From: Streptococcus thermophilus
GTDB taxonomy: Bacteria > Bacillota > Bacilli > Lactobacillales > Streptococcaceae
DNA length: 64,000 bases
Direction: 5' to 3'
Assembly (NCBI RefSeq): GCF_010120595.1
Contig: NZ_CP038020.1
Span: forward strand, 1,302,001-1,366,000
A program made the translations under genes and the position numbers. The notes under the pieces are model-generated. The model had not been told where the DNA came from. It did no database searches and saw nothing but the letters and a program-made list of their open reading frames with translations. Positions within the stretch are counted from its first letter, which is position 1; each line of letters opens with the position of its first letter. Shown here piece after piece: positions 25,601 to 35,481 of the stretch.

Positions 25601-25933
25601 ATGGTATCGAAAAAAACAGAATTAAAAATTCGAGGGCTATCTATTCAAGAGATAGATTACTTAAAAGCTCTTGCAAGAGAAACTAAAGCAAAATCATTTA
25701 ATGAATTTTTACTAGCCATGTGTCGTGAAAAAATTGAAAAAGGTCAATTCAATTTAGTTGAATCGAACTATCTTGCGTATTTAGAAAATATGAAATTGAC
25801 ATCAGATCATGTTTTAGTATTGACTCAAAAACAGACAAATCTATTATCTGACTTTGAAACGAAAATGGCACGCTATGCAGATCATATTTCGAGATGGCTT
25901 GAGTATGAAGGAGAGGTAGAAAGTAGTGACTAA
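25601..25933 (+). CDS. Relaxosome accessory protein 1 (ribbon-helix-helix-like)
   Basis: In this 110-residue protein residues 5-45 (TELKIRGLSIQEIDYLKALARETKAKSFNEFLLAMCREKI) fit a ribbon-helix-helix DNA-binding domain: a beta strand, two helices and the S-x-N-E-F pattern. A helical tail for oligomerisation follows. It is the first gene after oriT, behind GAAAGGAGAG, and overlaps its apparent paralogue by 8 bp. It probably binds oriT repeats and recruits or positions the relaxase, as MobC-type proteins do. Confidence 0.65.
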   Translation: MVSKKTELKIRGLSIQEIDYLKALARETKAKSFNEFLLAMCREKIEKGQFNLVESNYLAYLENMKLTSDHVLVLTQKQTNLLSDFETKMARYADHISRWLEYEGEVESSD

Positions 25934-26276
25934 AAATTTTATTATCCGTAACGTTCCTGAAAAAGTATTTACGCAGTTACATATGATTTCGGAAGAATAT
26001 GAGTATCCGTCTTTTAATGAATTCATGCTTGCTCAACTGCAACGGATTGTCGAAAATAGAGGACTGGATTTATATGATAATAAGTTTGCGGAAACTCTGG
26101 CAGATATTAAAAAACAACAGTCACAGATATTGGAACTGTTACTAAAAAATGAAATCAAGTTATTAGCTTACAGTGCCAAGCAAGAAATTGTTGAAGAGTT
26201 GACAACAGACTGGTTGCGATTTATGGATGATGTTGATGCGCTTGCTGCTGAAAGAGAGGCAGGAAGGCGCTCATGA
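25926..26276 (+). CDS. Relaxosome accessory protein 2 (ribbon-helix-helix-like)
   Basis: This 116-residue protein starts at GTG within the end of the previous gene. The N-terminus (KNFIIRNVPEKVFTQLHMISEEYEYPSFNEFMLAQLQRIVEN) is a ribbon-helix-helix pattern and shares the S-F-N-E-F-(L/M)-L-A core with accessory protein 1, so the two look like diverged paralogues that may form a heteromer on oriT. The C-terminal half is helical. It overlaps the nuclease gene by 4 bp (ATGA). Confidence 0.65.
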   Translation: MTKNFIIRNVPEKVFTQLHMISEEYEYPSFNEFMLAQLQRIVENRGLDLYDNKFAETLADIKKQQSQILELLLKNEIKLLAYSAKQEIVEELTTDWLRFMDDVDALAAEREAGRRS

Positions 26277-27064
26277 AAAAGAACAAATTTTTATTAGTCA
26301 GTATTTTATTTATTGTCATATTGTTAGTGCAGCCACAAAATTTTCAATCTCTAAAAAGTGCATTTACTCAAAATGATCTGGCTAGTCAGTTGAATATTTC
26401 GGATTCACCTGAAGAAAAAAATGGTGATTTAGGCAATGCTCACCAGACACAAAATGAAGAATTGAAAGGTAAGGTGTTTGATGGGAAACATCAGGTTATT
26501 GTGGTGAGTGATAAAGCACAATTTACTGATGAAGAGTTGAGTCTAGAAAATGGTTCATGGGAAAAATACAGTAACCTAGATTTCTTGAATCGTGTTGGGG
26601 TTGCTGAAGCAATGTTGGGCCAAGAGTTGATGCCAACAAATGAACGTGAAGATATTTCATCCGTAAAACCGACTGGATGGAAGAATAAAAAAATCCTGTT
26701 TAATGGAAAACAAGATTATTTGTATAATCGGTCACACTTGATTGGATTTCAACTAAGTGGTGAGAATGCTAATGTAAAAAATCTATTTACAGGAACACGT
26801 GCCCTTAATGCAAACTTTGATGATGAAAAATCGTCAATGGTTTACTATGAAAATTTAGTCGCAAATTATATAAGAGAGACAGACCATCACGTTCGTTATC
26901 GAGTAACGCCTATTTTTAAAAATGTAGAATTAGTTGCTCGTGGTATTCGTATGGAAGCACAGAGTGTAGAAGATGAAACAGTGTCGTTTGATGTTTATAT
27001 CTTTAATGTTCAATCAGGATATGACATTAACTATCTGACAGGAACTACAAAAAAATCAGGGTAA
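26273..27064 (+). CDS. DNA/RNA non-specific endonuclease, secreted type (EndA/NUC-like)
   Basis: This 263-residue protein has an N-terminal membrane or signal segment (FLLVSILFIVILLVQP), a spacer, then a beta-beta-alpha-metal nuclease domain. In the catalytic region YNRSHLIGFQLSGENANVKNLFTGTRALN the usual DRGH of this family is NRSH: the His general base is kept and the Asn for metal is likely N in GENANVKNL. Homologues include the pneumococcal DNA-entry nuclease EndA and streptococcal DNases. It probably acts outside the membrane on DNA or RNA. It lies inside the relaxosome/relaxase operon, overlapping its neighbour by 4 bp. Confidence 0.75.
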   Translation: MKKNKFLLVSILFIVILLVQPQNFQSLKSAFTQNDLASQLNISDSPEEKNGDLGNAHQTQNEELKGKVFDGKHQVIVVSDKAQFTDEELSLENGSWEKYSNLDFLNRVGVAEAMLGQELMPTNEREDISSVKPTGWKNKKILFNGKQDYLYNRSHLIGFQLSGENANVKNLFTGTRALNANFDDEKSSMVYYENLVANYIRETDHHVRYRVTPIFKNVELVARGIRMEAQSVEDETVSFDVYIFNVQSGYDINYLTGTTKKSG

Positions 27065-27073
27065 GGAGAAGCA

Positions 27074-27529
27074 ATGACTAGAAGAATCAACGTCTATTTT
27101 AACGAAGAGACATTACAGAAGTTTACTGAAATCAAAAGTTATTTAGAAGAAGAAATGGGAGGAAGTCTGAATCGTCAAAGTCCTAACAACTCAGCGACAG
27201 TAGTTAAAGTGATTCATGCCTTTCATAAACTCTTTTTGGAAACAGGAGAAAGACAACCATTTTCCGAAAGACTGTCTCGGCTGGAAAAAAATTTGGGCAC
27301 TTCGGATGAACAAAAACTCTTAAAATCAATTAGGCACCAGATGGATCAATTGCTCTATTTGGAATTAACTAATTTCCATGCTATCACAAAAGGAAATGAT
27401 TTTGATATTCAAGATTTAGAGTCTATTCATTCCCACTTTGATCCACAACAAAATGAACTAATTGCACGTATTGAAGATCTTATCAAAGAAGATGTTAGTC
27501 GAGGACAAACGATTAAACATTCTCACTAA
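27074..27529 (+). CDS. Relaxosome accessory protein 3 (MobC/RHH-like)
   Basis: This 151-residue protein starts TRRINVYFNEETLQKFTEIKSYLEEEMGG, a ribbon-helix-helix-like beginning, then SATVVKVIHAFHKLFLETGE and a helical tail that could be a dimer arm (RLSRLEKNLG..., KSIRHQMDQLLYLELTNFH). Its place directly before the relaxase fits an oriT-binding accessory factor. A GTAAGGAGAAG ribosome site precedes the ATG. Family assignment is by pattern only. Confidence 0.55.
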   Translation: MTRRINVYFNEETLQKFTEIKSYLEEEMGGSLNRQSPNNSATVVKVIHAFHKLFLETGERQPFSERLSRLEKNLGTSDEQKLLKSIRHQMDQLLYLELTNFHAITKGNDFDIQDLESIHSHFDPQQNELIARIEDLIKEDVSRGQTIKHSH

Positions 27530-27552
27530 TCAATAAATGAAAGGAGACAGTG

Positions 27553-29919
27553 GTGAGTGAACAAAAAAGTCCTGGCATCACATTTATGATCCAATATACA
27601 GAAGCAAATGCTCAATATGTGGATTATACTAATCGTGATGAAGCTGTCAAAATTGATGATGAGTTATCTTTAGAAACGAGCCGACAAATGATAGAAGGAT
27701 TGACTGAAGATGAGATGATTCGTATTCAAGAAGCTGTCCCTGAAACACAGTTGAATTTTAGAGAATATATTGATTATATGAATCGCTCCTATGCTACAGA
27801 AGAACAGTCTGAAGAATTGACTGCGGTCTTTACTCAAGAAGCAGACTACCTTCAAAAGCAGCGGTTAACAGAGTTAAAAAATCAACTGGAAACAGCCTAT
27901 AAGAATGGATCTCTACTTTGGCAGGGTGTTATTTCATTTGATAATGCTTTTCTAGCGGAACAAGGTCTGTATGATGTGGCTACTGGTCAAGTGGATCAAA
28001 AGGCAATTAAGGCAGTTATGCGTGACATGATGCCAACACTTATCCAAAAAGAGGGGCTTTCTGATTCTGCTTTTTGGTGGGGGAATATCCATCTGAATAC
28101 AGATAATATTCATATTCATTTTGGACTGTCTGAGGTTGAATCTAATCGTGACAAAATTTTCTATCGGCCTCGTGGACGTATGGAGTACAAAGGAAATTTT
28201 TCCCAGAAAACAATCAACCGTTTTAAGAGTGGTATCTATCATGGACTTCTGAAAGAAGAAACACGATCAAACCTTATCAGAAAAGAGCAGGTTCTTGCTA
28301 ACTTAAAAACTGACTTAATGACTTCAGTTTACCAGGAAGACAAAATCACCTCTTCAGCTGAAAAAAATTTTTTGGAACAGGCCTATAATCACTTGCCGCT
28401 AAACAAGAGGTGGCGTTATGGATCTAATGCCAGAGATTTTGCGGTTAGTAAGTTTTTTCTTGATCGTTATTTAGATTCCTACTTGCAAAATGAGGGGAGT
28501 GTTGCCTATCAAGAATTTCTTCAAGAGACTAGGGAATTGCTAAAGACCTACGCTGGGGTCTATTCGGCTGAAAAAAATCAAGTCTATGAAAAAATCCGAA
28601 AGGTTGATGGACAAACAATTCGGACATTGGCTGAATCCAAAGGATATGATTTAGAACATCATTTAGCACGTCGTGTGATGGATTTAAGGGAGCGTTTAGC
28701 TAATAATATCTTACGATCGTTCAGAGAGGCAGCGCCACAAATTCAGGTCGTTCAGCTGGAAAAAAATTTGAAGAACTTTTCTGTTTTGAATCAGAAAAAA
28801 ATTTTGGAACAACTACCTAAAGCAAGTGTAGTAAAAAGTCAGAAAGCTTGGCAGAAGTTAGGTTATTTTGTGAAACCTAGAGAACAACCACTTGAAATTA
28901 TAAAGCCAGTCTATGAAGCTTACGATACGGATGGTAAGGGAATTGGTCAGCCAGAGTTTGTCCTAGATTATGTTTATGACATTAGCCAGCTAACAGAAAA
29001 TATTCAGATGAAAACCTTGACACTAAAAGACTTATCCTTATTGTCATCAAATGAATTAAAAGAGTTGGTGGATGCTGCTAAGTTAAAGCCTAACCCTACA
29101 GAGAAAGAACGTCGTGAATTAGGTACTTATCGTTATGCGCTGAAACTCAGTATGTTAGAAGCTAGTCAGAAGGAGCTGCAAGTTCGCCAAAAACTACTTG
29201 AACAGATCCAGCCACTAGCTTCTGATCAACCATTTGTGGATTTCAAGAAACAATCAATAACTCAGGAGTTGCAAGCTATACAGTTACAACTCACTCCTAA
29301 CTATAAGTTATCTGAAGATGAGCAGTTGCTTAAGCAGCGGTTAAAAGGTCAATTTGAGGATAGTGTTGCATTACCTATCAATAAAGCTACTGCGGGCACG
29401 ATACAGCTCCCTATTAGGCAGCTGAGATCTGAGATAGGGTTTGTCAATCAACTTCAAGATGATGGGATTTTAACGCTTCTGAAAGGGGTGACAACCTCAA
29501 AAGAGGCTTATGTTGAGGAACTTCAAACTCACATCTCTATTTTTCAGTTGAAATATCAAATCAACACGAGAAATCAACAGATGGATCAATTATCTGATGA
29601 ATCAGCTATCAAAGAGATGAAAATCGCTAATGCACAAGGTTTTACAGAGTTAAAGCGTTTGTATGCTAAATTACAGCCAAATGAAGAGAATCAAAGTCAG
29701 ATTACTCAAGCTGTTTCTGAGCAATTACAAGAGCGCAAAGTCATCAAAAAAGCCCAAATGCAACAGTCACAGGGAAGTGGTAGAATCAATACCGACTTTA
29801 TGAGACAACTAACAGCTTCTCTTAAACGGTCACAACAAGCAAGTAAAAAAGCACTGATGGAACGTGCACGAAGCGATGAACGTGAGGAGCAAGAGGAACG
29901 CAGACAAGCTCAACGCTAA
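27553..29919 (+). CDS. MobL-like conjugative relaxase
   Basis: This relaxase of about 788 residues nicks oriT and pilots the transferred strand. The HUH metal site is clear: NIHLNTDNIHIHFGLSE holds three histidines (about residues 180, 187 and 189) as in MobL-type relaxases of Firmicutes. The candidate nucleophile tyrosines are in the N-terminal YTEANAQYVDYTNRDEAV. The long C-terminal part is helical and basic at the end (ARSDEREEQEERRQAQR). Two GTG codons stand in a row (27550 and 27553); the second is better spaced to AAGGAG. The gene closes the relaxosome operon and is followed by a terminator. Confidence 0.85.
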   Translation: MSEQKSPGITFMIQYTEANAQYVDYTNRDEAVKIDDELSLETSRQMIEGLTEDEMIRIQEAVPETQLNFREYIDYMNRSYATEEQSEELTAVFTQEADYLQKQRLTELKNQLETAYKNGSLLWQGVISFDNAFLAEQGLYDVATGQVDQKAIKAVMRDMMPTLIQKEGLSDSAFWWGNIHLNTDNIHIHFGLSEVESNRDKIFYRPRGRMEYKGNFSQKTINRFKSGIYHGLLKEETRSNLIRKEQVLANLKTDLMTSVYQEDKITSSAEKNFLEQAYNHLPLNKRWRYGSNARDFAVSKFFLDRYLDSYLQNEGSVAYQEFLQETRELLKTYAGVYSAEKNQVYEKIRKVDGQTIRTLAESKGYDLEHHLARRVMDLRERLANNILRSFREAAPQIQVVQLEKNLKNFSVLNQKKILEQLPKASVVKSQKAWQKLGYFVKPREQPLEIIKPVYEAYDTDGKGIGQPEFVLDYVYDISQLTENIQMKTLTLKDLSLLSSNELKELVDAAKLKPNPTEKERRELGTYRYALKLSMLEASQKELQVRQKLLEQIQPLASDQPFVDFKKQSITQELQAIQLQLTPNYKLSEDEQLLKQRLKGQFEDSVALPINKATAGTIQLPIRQLRSEIGFVNQLQDDGILTLLKGVTTSKEAYVEELQTHISIFQLKYQINTRNQQMDQLSDESAIKEMKIANAQGFTELKRLYAKLQPNEENQSQITQAVSEQLQERKVIKKAQMQQSQGSGRINTDFMRQLTASLKRSQQASKKALMERARSDEREEQEERRQAQR

Positions 29920-29920
29920 T

Positions 29921-29953
29921 AAGTCATTGATAAGCTATCAATGGCTTTTTTTT
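29921..29953 (+). terminator. Terminator after the relaxase
   Basis: AAGTCATTGATA/TATCAATGGCTT stem (one G-T pair), 3-nt loop, eight T. Confidence 0.9.
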
Positions 29954-29971
29954 GATGAAAACTCCTACGAG

Positions 29972-30013
29972 TTGTCCGCTTAACGTAAAAAAATCCATTA
30001 TCTCTTACACTAA
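29972..30013 (+). promoter_or_regulatory. Transfer-promoter element 2
   Basis: TTGTCCGCTTAACG at 29972 (then TAAA in place of CAAG), TTATCTCTTA, -10 TACACT at 30006, the same 34-bp offset as in the other copies. It precedes the 85-residue gene and the giant LtrC/ArdC-like gene. Confidence 0.8.
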
Positions 30014-30043
30014 AAGTAACTGTAGAAAAGGAGGTGAAAAAGA

Positions 30044-30301
30044 ATGTTACATTTCCCAGGTGTCTCAGAAGAGGAATTTGATTTTGAAGCTGAATGGTTG
30101 GTTAGGGCCATTGATGATACTCAAAAGAAAATTCTTTTTTCCGGACAAGGAAAAAATGGTGATTTGGAATTAGAACTTGATTTTCAAGACAATGCAGAGC
30201 AGTTTGAAAATTTTTCGGTTGGAGAGCTAGTTCAATTACCGAGAGAGATTTTTATTGTTCCTGAAATAGCAGCTTATCAGCCGACATATGAGTGTTTCTA
30301 G
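30044..30301 (+). CDS. Small acidic protein leading the LtrC-like operon
   Basis: This 85-residue acidic protein (MLHFPGVSEEEFDFEAEWLV, LELELDFQDNAEQFENFSVGEL) follows a perfect AAAGGAGGTG. It shares the MLH opening, the strong ribosome site and small size with the gene at 35592. It may be a small partner or inhibitor of the following 1709-residue protein, which starts 18 bp later; no family is known to me. Confidence 0.55.
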   Translation: MLHFPGVSEEEFDFEAEWLVRAIDDTQKKILFSGQGKNGDLELELDFQDNAEQFENFSVGELVQLPREIFIVPEIAAYQPTYECF

Positions 30302-30319
30302 TGAATGAAAGGAGTTTTT

Positions 30320-33300
30320 ATGGCAGAAGAACACACACAACAACCATCTCCACGTGGAAAAAGCCGTCGTGAGAGAGTAGAACATGCCAGGTCTCGTGAT
30401 ATTTTAGATGTTGCTAATGAACTTAGTATGGAATTGGTTCAATCAGGCCGAGATTATCGCTGGAAAGAGCATGATTCGATGGTGATTTCACCTGAAAAAA
30501 ACATGTGGAATTGGTTTTCACGTCATCAAGGCGGTGATGTTATTGCTTTGGTTCAAACTATGAGAGAAGTCAACTTTAATCAAGCAATTGACTTTCTCAA
30601 TGATGGTACCTTTAAAGAATTTACTCATGTAGAACGAGTACAAGATCCATTCAGCTACTATTTGCAGCCTTATGAGCAGCCATTTGAAGCTGCCAGAAAC
30701 TATCTAAAAGAACAACGTGGCCTTTCTGATGAAACGATTGATTTTTTCTTAGAAAAGGGAGTCCTTGCCCAAGCTAATGCTAAGGTTAATGGCAGTATTG
30801 AGCCAGTAGTTGTTTTTAAGTCATTTGATTTCTCAGGTGAAATTGTAGGGGCTACGCTGCAAGGTATTGAAGAAAATTGGGAGAAATGGCCAGAACGTGG
30901 ATATGCTAAGAATATTGTCAGAAATTCAGATGGTATTACTGGTATGCACGTTGACATTGGGCAACCTAATCGCCTTATCTTTGCAGAAAGTGCTATTGAT
31001 TTGATGTCTTACTATGAATTGAATAGAGAAAAACTACAAGATGTCAGATTAATATCGATGGACGGCTTGAAAGAATCTGTGGTAGGAAGGCATTTAGCGC
31101 AGCTTCAGGCAGATATTTCAGGTCGTCCGCTGCGTTGGACTCATGATCAATTAGCAGAAGGATTACAGACAGCTATTGACAATAATTTCTTTACAGATGG
31201 AAAACATGCAAACTGGATCACTCTTGCAGTAGATAACGATGAAGGAGGACGAAACTTTATCAGTTCACTGCATGAAAAAGGGGCTGTTGTCATAGAAGAC
31301 TTGCCTCCTGAACGTATTCCAGGCGAAAAGGCAGACTGGAATGATACTCTCAAGAGATTAAAAGCGTGGGTTGAGGAAGTTAAAAATAGCGAAACTATCT
31401 CTGAACGGCCTATGGTTGATTACCGAGAACAGGTTAATGACCTCATTTTAGATATCACCAAAGACGATACAGGATTTTATTTATGGCATGATGAAGAACT
31501 GAAGAGTCTTGAAGTTGACGATGCTGTTTTAGAAGAATTCCATCATAATCTTGGAGAGGAACAGTATCAAATTGCTGGTGCCAAACTCTACGTTGAAGAG
31601 TCAATCAACGATGGTGCAACAGGCTATCTCTCTCTTGAAGGGCATGCGTTAGACGAGAACGGCATTCGTGACTATCTATCTAATCAGGAGTTTTCAGAAG
31701 TAGAACAAGTTGAGTTTCTGAAAAAATTACAGGCAGAACTTCCTGGAATTTGGGATAAAGTGCTTGCTAACTATGATAAGGAACTGGAGACAATTATTGG
31801 GAAGCATGGTCTATCAGTTAATCAAAAAGATGCTAGAATGAACCAAAGTCCTGGATTAGATATTGTATTTGAGACCTCAAATAATCCAACAATTTCAGAA
31901 AAATATTCATCAGGTGACATTGTACCGTATGTTTCTTTCGTTAAAGATTTGTATGCTGCTAACAATGAGGACTATAAAAGAAAGCCAGAGGATGGTCTTT
32001 ATCCAAGGATGCACTTTGATCATTCCAAGGGGACTTGGTTTGCGATTAGAGACGAACAAGGGAATACCTTGGTCAAAGAATGTATTTACGATGTAGGATA
32101 TGAATTTGCACCACTATCTGAACGTTTGAATAGAGTCATTCCAGAAGAATATTTAGAGTATGCTAAACAAATTGATTCTGATATTTCGTTCAGTACAGTT
32201 TCTGTAGAAAGTAATCAAGATTCTGGAATAGAAGTAAAGCTCTACAATAATCAAGAACAGATTGATACGTTAGATTTTAATGACCTCTTTAATCATACAG
32301 ATTTAGAAATGATGGCAAACGAGCTAGGTCATACAGATTTTAACGAGATACCTGGTACCTATTCCGTCTCTATTGCAGGCATACAGCTTAGCCAGGAACA
32401 GGTAGATGGTCTTATTGATCGTATGATCAATGAAGAAGTAGATAGTTCTCAATTAAAACAATTATTGAGTAGTGATAAGTTTGATTTAATCAGCTATATT
32501 GATCATCAGGATGCTGATTCCTTATCTTCAGTTGATTTAGAACAAAAAGAAAAGTCCCTTGATAATGTTCAAGAGACGGATAGTATTTTTGGACAACAAA
32601 AAAATGCTGAGGGTACAATCGGGGATTTTCCTGAAAATCAGGAGGCAGCACCTCTACCTGAAGCGAACGTATCGCAACCTTTGAATGACTTGTCACCAAG
32701 CCAAACTCAGCCTCAGCCTTTATTACATTTTAGCATAAATGAGGATGGTCAGTCAATTAATAAGCGCCATTATCATGCTATTAGTAGCAAGGATTTAGTG
32801 AAATTGAATCGTTATGCTCCTACGCTACAACAAGCTGCGAATTGGTATCTGAATGAATTAGCAGATAGTAAAATATACTACTTTTATCAACAAAATGATT
32901 CTATACAGACACTTCAAGTGTTATTTGATAAAGATAAATTTCAGCACTTAACAGGAGTTTTTCCATATAAGGAAGGTCAGTCAGCAGAGCAAACATTGGA
33001 AGATTTTGCTAATGGTAATGGTGCTTTTGACACAATTCTCTTAGCAAATAAAGGTGCAGCGTTTGATAAGTTAAAAGTCTTGCCTGAATTGCCAGCAATT
33101 GTAGAATCAGATTCATTTTATTTTGGTGATCTGTCTGAAGTTCCAAAACTTCATTCTTTAGATTTGGATAAAGCCATTAAATCTGGGGATGAAGATATTA
33201 TTTTGGCACTTAGGACTGTTGATAATACTACTTTTCCTGCTAGTTTGATGAAGCTACGTACAGGATTAAAAAATCAGTTAGCACAATCAGCTGACGAAAA

Positions 33301-35449
33301 CATTATTTTGGGTGTTTATAGAGAAAGAGATGGGCAAATTGATCAACTGTCAATCAATGAAGAGTTTATCAAAGATGGTGGTCAAGAAATGTTATCAATT
33401 TTAGAAAATAAGCAATATGAAGAGGCTCTTGAACAGAGTCAAGAAATTGTTCAAAGCGATACTATCTCAGCTGAACTTTTCACACAGGTGTTAGATGCTG
33501 CATATAATGTAGGAGATCCTAGACAACTGGGAACAGAACTACCTGAAGAGTCAAAAGCTGCATGGGAGCATTACTATGAACTTTCTGATGGTCATGATGG
33601 AAACTTTACTGCTGTGATTGCAGCAGCTGACCAGCAGGAGCTAGTTGATAAATCGTCACATTTCTATCAAGAGTGGCATCAAGACCGTATCTATAATGAA
33701 ACTTACCATGTACGTCTTCAATGGTCTGAAATATGGCCAGATGGCCCTCAGATTCCATTTAAGGAAACAGAGCTTGTAGAGTATCAAACATTTGCTGAAG
33801 AGCTCTACAAGCAGAATAGAGCCTTATACGACAGTCATCAAGAAAGTTTGGCAACAGGAAATCAAGCAGATTATGTACCGTTTACTAAAGTTAAATTTGA
33901 CGTGTATGCTCCTGGAGGCATACTAATCAAAGATAATATCCGCTATGATATTGGTGATGAAACGGAACCTATCTCACGCTTGTTGGGGCTAGGCTATCGT
34001 CGTTTAGAAGGACAGCCTGAGTTAGCAGCCATCGACGAAAAGATTCTTTCTCAGCTGGAAAAGCAAGAAGTGAATCAGGAAATTGCAACTGAAGCTAATG
34101 AGCAGAATTTAAAGATGTCAGACATTCTTTTAGATGAAACAAATAATCCTAGAGAACATTTCCAATCTCCTAATCAAGAAATGAAAGTTAGTTTAGCTCA
34201 AAGGTTTGAAGAGATTATGGCTGAAGAATCAGTTAAAAATCCAGTCAGAGAAAATGAGCAGGAGCATCCTGTGACATCTGATGAACCATTTGATTATACC
34301 AGCGCATCCGCTTTTGAAATCAGTGAACATGCTTTCCAAAAAATTCGTGAATACACACAGTCACCTGAAGATTTAATGGAGTATATGGATTTCATGAGTA
34401 AATTCCCACAGCTATCTCCTAGAAACGTTGCCTTAATTCATGAGCAGTGGAGCGGTGCTAATGCTGTTGCAACCTATGATCAGTGGCGATCTATGGGAGA
34501 AACTTTAGGTATTAAACCAGACGATGTTATCCAGACAAAAGCGACGTACACTAACAAGAGGACTGGTGAAACGAAAGAAATAGTACACCAAGGACTGTCA
34601 GTTAAAACAGGCGAGAAGTCTAAAATTACTCTTTTTAGACCAGTTATGGCTAAGATGATTCCAGTTCTAGATGAACATGGCCAACAGCTAAAAAATGATA
34701 AAGGCAATCCAAAGTACAAAAAATTGTCTGATGCTACGCCACAAGAAAAAGCTCTTGTGAAAGACGGCAAACTTCCTGTACGTCAATTCCAAGAAAGGGA
34801 TCCCAAAACAGGATACCCACGCTTTACAACCTATAAGGTTTTTGAGCTATCACAAACAACACTTAAACCAGAAAGTTATCCTAAGGCGATGCCAAACCGC
34901 CACTATAATTTCAACGTGGATAAGGTGAAGACTAAAGAGGTACTTGAGGGCTTGTGTGACTATGCTGATAGTATTGGTGTTAAGATGATGAAAGATGAAG
35001 CTCATGTTTTAGGAAATGCCAAAGGTGCCTTTTTCCCAGATGAACAGATTATTTTAATCAATCCAGATAACACACCTGGAGAAAAAATTGCAACTACCAT
35101 ACATGAGTTAGCCCATGCAACGCTGCATAATCCTAAAATGACCGAGCAGTATAAAGAAAATGTTCCTTTAGAGCAAAAAGAACTAGAAGCTGAGATGACA
35201 AGTCATCTGCTTTCAAAACATTTTGGGCTAGATACTTCTGAAAAAGCTATTGACTATATGGCAGGTTGGACAAATAATCTCAAAGCTTTAGATGATAAAC
35301 AACTAGCTGATTCGTTGAAACGAGTTCATAAAACTGTTTCTAAAATGTTGAAGAAAGTTGAATCTCATACCAAACCACATCAAGTAGGAAAAAATAGAGG
35401 ACAAGCGCCAAATTTTCCTAAAGCTCCAACCAAAGGGCCTAGTCGGTAA
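30320..35449 (+). CDS. LtrC/ArdC-like multidomain conjugation protein (Toprim + zincin)
   Basis: This 1709-residue protein has an N-terminal DUF3991-like primase-zinc-finger-replacing domain (about 20-115: SRDILDVANELSMELVQSG, NMWNWFSRHQGGDVIALVQ) and a Toprim domain (about 115-350: FAESAIDLMSYYEL with the catalytic Glu, AVDNDEGGRNF). Long acidic YodL/LPD-type repeats fill the middle. A C-terminal ArdC-type ssDNA-binding segment (SPRNVALIHEQWSGANAVATYDQW) leads to an ImmA/IrrE-like metallopeptidase with HELAHATLHN (His1595, Glu1596, His1599). Homologues travel with conjugative plasmids and ICEs and may act on the single strand entering the recipient, including anti-restriction. The ATG at 30320 has AAAGGAG; the one at 30305 does not. 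Confidence 0.85.
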   Translation: MAEEHTQQPSPRGKSRRERVEHARSRDILDVANELSMELVQSGRDYRWKEHDSMVISPEKNMWNWFSRHQGGDVIALVQTMREVNFNQAIDFLNDGTFKEFTHVERVQDPFSYYLQPYEQPFEAARNYLKEQRGLSDETIDFFLEKGVLAQANAKVNGSIEPVVVFKSFDFSGEIVGATLQGIEENWEKWPERGYAKNIVRNSDGITGMHVDIGQPNRLIFAESAIDLMSYYELNREKLQDVRLISMDGLKESVVGRHLAQLQADISGRPLRWTHDQLAEGLQTAIDNNFFTDGKHANWITLAVDNDEGGRNFISSLHEKGAVVIEDLPPERIPGEKADWNDTLKRLKAWVEEVKNSETISERPMVDYREQVNDLILDITKDDTGFYLWHDEELKSLEVDDAVLEEFHHNLGEEQYQIAGAKLYVEESINDGATGYLSLEGHALDENGIRDYLSNQEFSEVEQVEFLKKLQAELPGIWDKVLANYDKELETIIGKHGLSVNQKDARMNQSPGLDIVFETSNNPTISEKYSSGDIVPYVSFVKDLYAANNEDYKRKPEDGLYPRMHFDHSKGTWFAIRDEQGNTLVKECIYDVGYEFAPLSERLNRVIPEEYLEYAKQIDSDISFSTVSVESNQDSGIEVKLYNNQEQIDTLDFNDLFNHTDLEMMANELGHTDFNEIPGTYSVSIAGIQLSQEQVDGLIDRMINEEVDSSQLKQLLSSDKFDLISYIDHQDADSLSSVDLEQKEKSLDNVQETDSIFGQQKNAEGTIGDFPENQEAAPLPEANVSQPLNDLSPSQTQPQPLLHFSINEDGQSINKRHYHAISSKDLVKLNRYAPTLQQAANWYLNELADSKIYYFYQQNDSIQTLQVLFDKDKFQHLTGVFPYKEGQSAEQTLEDFANGNGAFDTILLANKGAAFDKLKVLPELPAIVESDSFYFGDLSEVPKLHSLDLDKAIKSGDEDIILALRTVDNTTFPASLMKLRTGLKNQLAQSADENIILGVYRERDGQIDQLSINEEFIKDGGQEMLSILENKQYEEALEQSQEIVQSDTISAELFTQVLDAAYNVGDPRQLGTELPEESKAAWEHYYELSDGHDGNFTAVIAAADQQELVDKSSHFYQEWHQDRIYNETYHVRLQWSEIWPDGPQIPFKETELVEYQTFAEELYKQNRALYDSHQESLATGNQADYVPFTKVKFDVYAPGGILIKDNIRYDIGDETEPISRLLGLGYRRLEGQPELAAIDEKILSQLEKQEVNQEIATEANEQNLKMSDILLDETNNPREHFQSPNQEMKVSLAQRFEEIMAEESVKNPVRENEQEHPVTSDEPFDYTSASAFEISEHAFQKIREYTQSPEDLMEYMDFMSKFPQLSPRNVALIHEQWSGANAVATYDQWRSMGETLGIKPDDVIQTKATYTNKRTGETKEIVHQGLSVKTGEKSKITLFRPVMAKMIPVLDEHGQQLKNDKGNPKYKKLSDATPQEKALVKDGKLPVRQFQERDPKTGYPRFTTYKVFELSQTTLKPESYPKAMPNRHYNFNVDKVKTKEVLEGLCDYADSIGVKMMKDEAHVLGNAKGAFFPDEQIILINPDNTPGEKIATTIHELAHATLHNPKMTEQYKENVPLEQKELEAEMTSHLLSKHFGLDTSEKAIDYMAGWTNNLKALDDKQLADSLKRVHKTVSKMLKKVESHTKPHQVGKNRGQAPNFPKAPTKGPSR

Positions 35450-35481
35450 TCTAATCAGGGAAAAGATTCCCTATGTATCAG

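Noticed and set aside
29952..30173. Plus-strand 73-codon frame overlapping transfer-promoter element 2 and gene 30044
   Set aside because: It starts in the relaxase terminator and reads through the promoter element; gene 30044 in another frame has a perfect ribosome site.
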